Shown here: piece by piece, positions 59,278-64,000 of the stretch
How the letters are laid out: each line of letters begins with the position of its first letter
Numbering within the stretch: the stretch's first letter is position 1
Assembly: GCA_029987235.1 (NCBI GenBank)
Contig: DALTWF010000005.1
Span: 6,165 to 70,164 of the forward strand
Reading direction: 5' to 3'
Origin: Methanocorpusculum sp.
GTDB lineage: Archaea; Halobacteriota; Methanomicrobia; Methanomicrobiales; Methanocorpusculaceae
DNA: 64,000 bases
Program-made: the position numbers and the translations under genes
The notes under the pieces: model-generated
Database searches by the model: none
What the model was told of the DNA's origin: nothing
Seen by the model: only the letters and a program-made list of their open reading frames with translations

Positions 59278-62200
59278 AAATCCGACACTTAAAAAAGTCC
59301 TTCTTATCGGCTCAGGACCGATTCAGATTGGTCAGGCAGCCGAATTCGATTATGCAGGTTCCCAGGCCTGCAAAGCCGTGCGTGAAGAAGGCATCGAAGT
59401 AGTCCTCGTAAACTCCAACCCGGCAACAATCCAGACCGACCCGGAAACAGCCGACAAAGTCTATGTGGAACCGCTGAAAGCAGACGTCATCGAGCAGATT
59501 ATTAAAAAGGAGAAACCTGACGGCATTCTTTCCGGAATGGGCGGACAGACCGGTCTGAACCTGACTGCAGAACTCTACGAACGCGGAGCTCTTGAGGGCG
59601 TACAGATTTTAGGAACCCCGATTGAAGCAATCTACAACGGTGAAGACCGTGACCTGTTCAAAAAGCTCATGATTGAAATCGGCGAACCGATTCCAAAAAG
59701 CTACATCTTAACCGATATGAAACAACTCGACGAGGCATTTTCCGAAGTGGGACTGCCGGCAATTATCCGCCCTGCATATACCCTGGGCGGTTCCGGCGGA
59801 GGAGTTGCAAACTCCCGCGAGGAACTGGAGCGCATTGTCGAGCACGGTCTTGCAAAATCCCGTGTGCATCAGGTCTTAATCGAAGAATCAGTCAAAGGCT
59901 GGAATGAAATCGAGTTTGAGGTCATGCGTGACGCATCTGATACCTGCATCATCATCTGCGGCATGGAAAACGTGGACCCTGTCGGTGTTCACACCGGTGA
60001 ATCAGTCGTCGTTGCCCCGATTTTATCCCTGAACTCGGATGAATTCGGCATTATGCGCCGGGCTGCAATCAAAATCATCAGAGCCTTAAATGTCCAGGGC
60101 GGCTGCAACATCCAGTTCGCTTTCAGAAACGGCGATTACCGTGTAATTGAGGTAAATCCGCGTGTATCACGGTCTTCCGCTCTTGCATCAAAGGCAACCG
60201 GATATCCGATTGCACGTGTTGCGGCAAAAGTTGCCATCGGTCTGCGTCTGGATGAAATCGAAAACTCGGTTACCGGAACAACTCCGGCCTGTTTTGAGCC
60301 GGCAGTTGATTATGTTGTGGTAAAAGTCGCCCGCTGGCCGTTTGACAAATTCAAGCATGCGGACAGAACGCTTACCACTTCCATGAAATCCACCGGTGAA
60401 GTAATGGCAATCGGCAGAACCGTTGAAGAGGGCTTCAAAAAGGCGCTGCGTTCACTTGATACAGATATCAACCGCCATACCGATAAAAATGAAATCAAGA
60501 TGATTTTATCAAGACCGACTGATGAGCGGTTCCCGACGCTGTTTGATGCGTTCCGTATCGGCATGACTGTGGAAGAAATCCGTGAACTCACTGAAATCGA
60601 GCCGTTCTTCCTGGAAAAAATCAGAAACATCGTCGAAATCGAGGAAGAGTTAAAGACGCATCCGACCGAGGAACTGGTCAGACTCTCGAAAAAATACGGA
60701 TTCTCCAATGCGGAAATCCGTGAACTGACCGGCTGGAACATTTACAAGATTGAAACCCTGGTGGGTCTGCCGACTTACAAGATGGTTGATACCTGTTCTG
60801 CTGAGTTCCCGGCAAAGACGCCGTATTACTACTCGACCTGGGAAAAGGAGTGTGAACTGACGAAATCTGACAAAAAGAAGGTTCTTATTCTCGGTTCCGG
60901 GGCAATCCGTATCGGTCAGGGTATCGAGTTTGATTACTGTACGGTACATGCGGTCAAATCCCTGCGTGAGGAGGGTGTCGAAGTCCATATCTTAAACAAC
61001 AATCCGGAAACGGTTTCAACCGATTTTGATACATCAGACCGGCTTTACTTCGAGCCGATGCAGCTTGAAGATGTGGTAAACATCTTAAGAAAAGGCGATT
61101 ATGATGGTGTAATGGTTCAGTTCGGCGGTCAGAACTCGGTCAATCTTGCCATTCCGATTCAGGAGGAAATCCGCCTGTTCGGTCTGAAGACAAAGGTTCT
61201 CGGAACAACTCCGGACAATATGGATGTTGCAGAAGACAGAAACAGATTCAGTGTTCTGCTGGAAAAAGACAATATCCCGTCTCCGGCAAACGGTTCTGCC
61301 TATTCTGAGAAAGAGGCGTACGAAATTGCGGCAAAAATCGGGTATCCGGTTCTTGTCCGGCCGAGTTATGTGCTTGGCGGCCGCGGCATGGAAATTGTGC
61401 ATGATGAACTGGAACTCAAGACTTACATTAAAGAGGCTGTCCGTGTTTCCAACACTCATCCGGTCTTAATCGACCGTTATCTCAACAATGCGACCGAACT
61501 TGATGTGGATGCGGTCTGCGACGGTGAGGATGTCTTAATCGGAGGCGTAATGGAGCACATTGAGGAAGCCGGTGTTCACTCAGGCGATTCTGCATGTGTT
61601 ATTCCGACGCAGACTCTCACGAAAGAGCAGATTGAAACCGTTAAGGACTATACGAGAAAGATTGCACGTTCTTTGCAGGTTGTCGGTCTGATTAACATTC
61701 AGTATGCGATGCAGGACGGTGTCGTTTATGTTCTTGAGGCAAATCCGAGGGCGTCCCGTACTGTTCCGTTCGTTTCAAAGGCAACGGGTATTCCGCTTGC
61801 AAAAATCGCCGCAAAGGTCATGCTCGGCAAAAAACTGAAGGACCTGCCGTATCATGAGAAGGAGATTAAGCATGTCGCGGTCAAGGAGGTTCTTCTGCCG
61901 TTCTCACGTCTTCCGGGTGTTGACCCGATTTTAGGTCCTGAGATGAAGTCGACTGGTGAAGTAATCGGTATTGATTATGATTTCGGCAGAGCATTCTTTA
62001 AGGCGAGTCAGGCTGCATCCAACACGCTGCCGCTTTCCGGCAAGGTGTTTATCTCGGTAATCGATGAGCAGAAGCAGGCAATTCTTCCGATTGCAGAAAA
62101 ACTGCATAAACTCGGCTTTACGCTGCTTGGAACAGAGGGAACACTCAAGTTCCTTGCAGAGCATAATATTCCGATGGAGTATATGCGCAAATTCCAGCAG

Positions 62201-62434
62201 GGTTCGCCAAACATTGTGGATATGATTCGGGCAAATGATGTTGATTTAATTATCAACACGCCGGGCGACAAGACGTCGCGTTCCGACCATCTGCAGATTA
62301 TGCGGGCAACGATTGACTATTCCATCCCGTATGTGACCACGATTTTCGGTGCCGAGGCCGCAGTTCAGGCAATTGAGGCAATGAAGACCGAAAAAGTAAC
62401 CATTGAACCTCTGAGTCATTACCACTCGGAGTAA
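59270..62434 (+). CDS. carB: Carbamoyl-phosphate synthase large subunit
   Basis: 1054 residues, undivided (in some archaea it is split). Two homologous ATP-grasp halves begin at KKVLLIGSGPIQIGQAAEFDYAG and KKVLILGSGAIRIGQGIEFDYC, shown in part, and each has GGSGGG or GGRGM loops. A C-terminal MGS-like domain (from about 930) ends the protein. It makes carbamoyl phosphate from bicarbonate, ammonia and 2 ATP. Confidence 0.97.
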   Translation: MPKNPTLKKVLLIGSGPIQIGQAAEFDYAGSQACKAVREEGIEVVLVNSNPATIQTDPETADKVYVEPLKADVIEQIIKKEKPDGILSGMGGQTGLNLTAELYERGALEGVQILGTPIEAIYNGEDRDLFKKLMIEIGEPIPKSYILTDMKQLDEAFSEVGLPAIIRPAYTLGGSGGGVANSREELERIVEHGLAKSRVHQVLIEESVKGWNEIEFEVMRDASDTCIIICGMENVDPVGVHTGESVVVAPILSLNSDEFGIMRRAAIKIIRALNVQGGCNIQFAFRNGDYRVIEVNPRVSRSSALASKATGYPIARVAAKVAIGLRLDEIENSVTGTTPACFEPAVDYVVVKVARWPFDKFKHADRTLTTSMKSTGEVMAIGRTVEEGFKKALRSLDTDINRHTDKNEIKMILSRPTDERFPTLFDAFRIGMTVEEIRELTEIEPFFLEKIRNIVEIEEELKTHPTEELVRLSKKYGFSNAEIRELTGWNIYKIETLVGLPTYKMVDTCSAEFPAKTPYYYSTWEKECELTKSDKKKVLILGSGAIRIGQGIEFDYCTVHAVKSLREEGVEVHILNNNPETVSTDFDTSDRLYFEPMQLEDVVNILRKGDYDGVMVQFGGQNSVNLAIPIQEEIRLFGLKTKVLGTTPDNMDVAEDRNRFSVLLEKDNIPSPANGSAYSEKEAYEIAAKIGYPVLVRPSYVLGGRGMEIVHDELELKTYIKEAVRVSNTHPVLIDRYLNNATELDVDAVCDGEDVLIGGVMEHIEEAGVHSGDSACVIPTQTLTKEQIETVKDYTRKIARSLQVVGLINIQYAMQDGVVYVLEANPRASRTVPFVSKATGIPLAKIAAKVMLGKKLKDLPYHEKEIKHVAVKEVLLPFSRLPGVDPILGPEMKSTGEVIGIDYDFGRAFFKASQAASNTLPLSGKVFISVIDEQKQAILPIAEKLHKLGFTLLGTEGTLKFLAEHNIPMEYMRKFQQGSPNIVDMIRANDVDLIINTPGDKTSRSDHLQIMRATIDYSIPYVTTIFGAEAAVQAIEAMKTEKVTIEPLSHYHSE

Positions 62435-62487
62435 TTCTTTTTTTTTCGACCTGAAGCCTTATCGTATTTCAGCGCCCATATGTGTGC

Positions 62488-62859
62488 ATGAAATTAGGCA
62501 TTACATCATCAGACGGGGAAATATTCCAGCATTTCGGCGCAACACCGGAATTTACTGTGTATAACATCGAAGGGGGAAAAATCGTCTCTTCGAAAAAAGT
62601 ATCCACTAACGGTACCGGACACGAAGCATTAGTCGATATCCTTGCTGATTTGGAAATCAACGCCCTAATTTGCGGCGGAATCGGAGGAGGGGCGCGAAAT
62701 GCAGTTTTCAATGCAGGAATTACGCTTTTCCCGGGTGTAAAAGGAAACTGTGATACGGCAGCCCAGGCATTTTTAGACGGAACGCTTGCCTTCAATCCGG
62801 AAACCATGTGTGACCATCAAGGGCATGAACATTCCTGCTCGGGGCACTGTCACCACTAA
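62488..62859 (+). CDS. NifX/NafY-family (dinitrogenase Fe-Mo cofactor-type) protein
   Basis: 123 residues. KLGITSSDGEIFQHFGATPEFTVY and ALICGGIGGGARNAVFNAGI, in part, mark the family; His/Cys-rich tail CDHQGHEHSCSGHCHH suggests metal binding. No nitrogenase is in the window; many methanogens use such proteins for other Fe-S or metal traffic. ATG 62488 was taken; GTG 62482 adds two residues. Confidence 0.85.
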   Translation: MKLGITSSDGEIFQHFGATPEFTVYNIEGGKIVSSKKVSTNGTGHEALVDILADLEINALICGGIGGGARNAVFNAGITLFPGVKGNCDTAAQAFLDGTLAFNPETMCDHQGHEHSCSGHCHH

Positions 62860-62992
62860 TTTTTTCCATTTTTTCCGCCGCGTTATTTCAAATCCCGGGG
62901 ATTTCTCCCAAACAGTTTCAAAAAAATTAACAAAACCGAAATTCTTTCAGGATGACTATATTTGTACCGAAAAACATAGTATTGTATGTAAC

Positions 62993-63025
62993 AGGAGGAA
63001 ACAGAAAATGACCTGGATTCACTAA
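62993..63025 (+). other. Shine-Dalgarno plus five-codon mini-ORF (MTWIH)
   Basis: AGGAGG at 62993-62998 is followed 9 bases later by ATG 63008, ACC, TGG, ATT, CAC and TAA. The best ribosome-binding site in this region precedes only five codons. Could be a leader peptide, a small RNA with a translated 5' end, or a decayed gene start. Confidence 0.4.
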
Positions 63026-63259
63026 GTAAACAGCAAACAAACATCCATCCACTGGATATTACCTCGAAACGACAATGACACCAGCCATGTCAGAATCAAT
63101 CTAATTTATTAATACACTTACAATCCCCGGACGCAAACAATGCGTCGAAAGAGCAGAACTCCCCCTCCTTTTCTCATCTCAGTTCATGTTTTCATTCACT
63201 AAATTTTCCAGTGCATCTGCACACCAGAATAAAAAGATTGTTACAAAATCCAGCGAGAT

Positions 63260-63269
63260 ATTATATACC
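63260..63269 (+). promoter_or_regulatory. TATA box of rps8e
   Basis: ATTATATACC centred on 63264 is about 27 bases upstream of 63291, where the leader hairpin begins. The mRNA would start right at the stem. Confidence 0.6.
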
Positions 63270-63290
63270 TTGAGCACTAATAAATATAGG

Positions 63291-63328
63291 CTCTGTGAAA
63301 AGACTGATGCGTCACGCATCAATCAGAG
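63291..63328 (+). promoter_or_regulatory. Two-stem leader structure of rps8e
   Basis: Outer stem CTCTG (63291-63295) / CAGAG (63324-63328) and inner stem TGATGCG (63305-63311) / CGCATCA (63315-63321) with a TCA loop; a 9-base asymmetric bulge TGAAAAGAC separates them on the 5' side, AT on the 3' side. Looks like a protein-binding element; S8e or L7Ae autoregulation are candidates. Confidence 0.55.
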
Positions 63329-63352
63329 ATAAAATTTCAAGGATATTAAATC

Positions 63353-63730
63353 ATGCTTTGGCAGGGAAAATCCACCAGAAAATCCACCGGAGGTCGTTAC
63401 CACGCCTCCCAGGGAAAGAGACGGACCGAAATCGGCCGTTCTCCGGCTGATACCATTATCGGCGAGAACCGTGTAAAGACCATCCGCACTACCGGCGGCA
63501 ACACAAAGGTTCGTGCACTCCGTATCGAGTACGCAAACGTTGCAGACGCAAAGACCGGAAAGGTTCAGAAAGCAAAGATTAACACTGTGGATGAAAACGC
63601 AGCAAACCCGAACTACGTTCGCCGTAATTTAATGACCAAGGGCGCAATTATCGTAACCGACCTCGGTAAGGCACGTATCGTTTCAAGACCTGGTCAGGAC
63701 GGCGTTATCAACGCAGTTCTGATTGAATAA
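63353..63730 (+). CDS. rps8e: 30S ribosomal protein S8e
   Basis: 125 residues. MLWQGKSTRKSTGGRYH and the ending GAIIVTDLGKARIVSRPGQDG, in part, are the S8e pattern. Single-gene unit with a structured leader and a T-rich terminator (63734-63752). Confidence 0.96.
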   Translation: MLWQGKSTRKSTGGRYHASQGKRRTEIGRSPADTIIGENRVKTIRTTGGNTKVRALRIEYANVADAKTGKVQKAKINTVDENAANPNYVRRNLMTKGAIIVTDLGKARIVSRPGQDGVINAVLIE

Positions 63731-63755
63731 AAATACTTTTTTTCTTTCTTCGATT
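63731..63755 (+). terminator. T-rich terminator after rps8e
   Basis: ATACTTTTTTTCTTTCTTCG follows the stop codon, with no hairpin needed. Confidence 0.5.
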
Positions 63756-63845
63756 ATAACAAGTCTGAAGCGTACGCTTTCGCACTTCCCGATTCATACA
63801 ATAGAATAAAACAGAATAACAGATTTTCAGAAAAAAAAAGGGGAC

Positions 63846-64000
63846 TTAGAGTCCTCTTCTCTTTCTCTCTTCAGCAATCGGTGACGGACCGAGTGCAGTG
63901 ATAGTGTTAATCACGTCAGTGATAACAACTGCCCACTTTGCACCCTCAGATGCGGAAACGAAAGTCATCCGGAATCTGTGGTGGTCAATACCAAGGTTGT
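63846..64000 (-). CDS. mvhD: MvhD/FrhD-type hydrogenase iron-sulfur subunit, C-terminal fragment
   Basis: The last 50 residues of a gene that begins beyond the window: NLGIDHHRFRMTF, VSASEGAKWA and VITDVINTITALGPSP, ending ERKRRGL. This is the conserved tail of MvhD-type hydrogenase iron-sulfur proteins (LGI...R...SA.EG..FA), which link F420-nonreducing hydrogenase to heterodisulfide reductase. The cysteine motifs lie upstream of the window and are not seen. Confidence 0.8.
   Translation of the reverse strand, partial: NLGIDHHRFRMTFVSASEGAKWAVVITDVINTITALGPSPIAEERKRRGL

Larger units (their letters stand above)
62860..63352 (+). other. 493-base non-coding region with a mini-ORF and rps8e promoter
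   Basis: T-rich terminator of the previous gene (62860-62875), a possible TATA ACTATATTTG at 62955-62964, a perfect Shine-Dalgarno with five codons (62993-63025), about 230 bases of unremarkable A/T- and C-rich sequence, then the rps8e promoter and leader. No tRNA, box C/D RNA or other known RNA was recognised. Confidence 0.5.

Overview
The window is a stretch of archaeal chromosome from a methanogen, most likely a member of the Methanomicrobiales close to Methanocorpusculum. The evidence is archaeal information-processing genes (L7Ae, S28e, L24e, L37Ae, RpoP, Pcc1, prefoldin beta, Spt5, SecE, S8e, DtdA, CetZ and FtsZ), TATA-box promoters with short or absent leaders, a complete six-subunit Ech hydrogenase operon, and the C-terminus of an MvhD-type hydrogenase subunit. 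The genus is inferred from gene content and style, not from a search.

Layout. 1-2.6 kb: end of a TrkA-C protein, then a tubulin-like CetZ overlapping a secreted, membrane-anchored helical protein. 2.9-8.6 kb: five-gene glycosylation-like cluster (FAD oxidoreductase, two paralogous GT2 enzymes, a UPF0104 membrane protein, a DUF2298/YYY membrane protein). 8.7-9.9 kb: rpl7ae-rps28e-rpl24e-ndk behind a candidate kink-turn leader, followed by a large inverted repeat. 10.2-16.7 kb: an odd glutaredoxin/thioredoxin-reductase fusion lacking its dithiols, ileS, a methyltransferase, an ACT regulator, and tRNA-Leu(UAG). 16.8-18.3 kb: class I FBPase coupled to a shrunken, catalytically gutted homologue of FBP aldolase/phosphatase. 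18.4-21.6 kb: an SLC13 transporter, then a solo Cas1 lacking two of three metal ligands, overlapping an archaemetzincin. 21.6-23.5 kb: UPF0146, then rpl37ae-rpoP-brix-pcc1-pfdB. 23.5-26.3 kb: feoA-feoB-Cys-rich-dtxR iron uptake operon with palindromic operator candidates. 26.5-33.1 kb: DUF4143 ATPase, a short UvrC, two small coupled genes, an acyl-CoA synthetase, and a divergent arsD-like/arsR/DUF5714 operon. 33.3-38.4 kb: echABCDEF. 38.5-42.5 kb: a DUF2178/HTH pair and a VTC-DUF4956-CotH module with its own inverted-repeat control region. 42.5-48.4 kb: YgiQ radical SAM protein, then the mevalonate-entry cluster (regulator, HMG-CoA synthase, thiolase, DUF35) and a NTPase with no normal start codon. 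48.4-54.7 kb: spt5-secE-ftsZ-dtdA, two DUF1624 paralogues and a PH-like/SHOCT protein. 54.8-64 kb: sodium:solute symporter with a 36-residue companion, hypB, an AhpD-like protein, carAB, a NifX-like protein, a 493-base non-coding stretch, rps8e and the end of mvhD.

How the genes fit together. Ech (energy-converting hydrogenase), HypB (nickel insertion), the MvhD fragment and the Feo iron uptake system fit a hydrogen-dependent CO2-reducing methanogen with a large demand for Fe and Ni. HMG-CoA synthase, thiolase and DUF35 feed isoprenoid lipid synthesis. Three ribosomal-protein operons (rpl7ae, rpl37ae, rps8e) have structured leaders that look like autoregulatory sites. The most unusual items are the inactivated Cas1/archaemetzincin pair and the class I FBPase coupled to a pseudo-FBPase; both look like enzyme folds kept for a non-catalytic role. 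No CRISPR array, insertion sequence, transposase or rRNA gene was seen.
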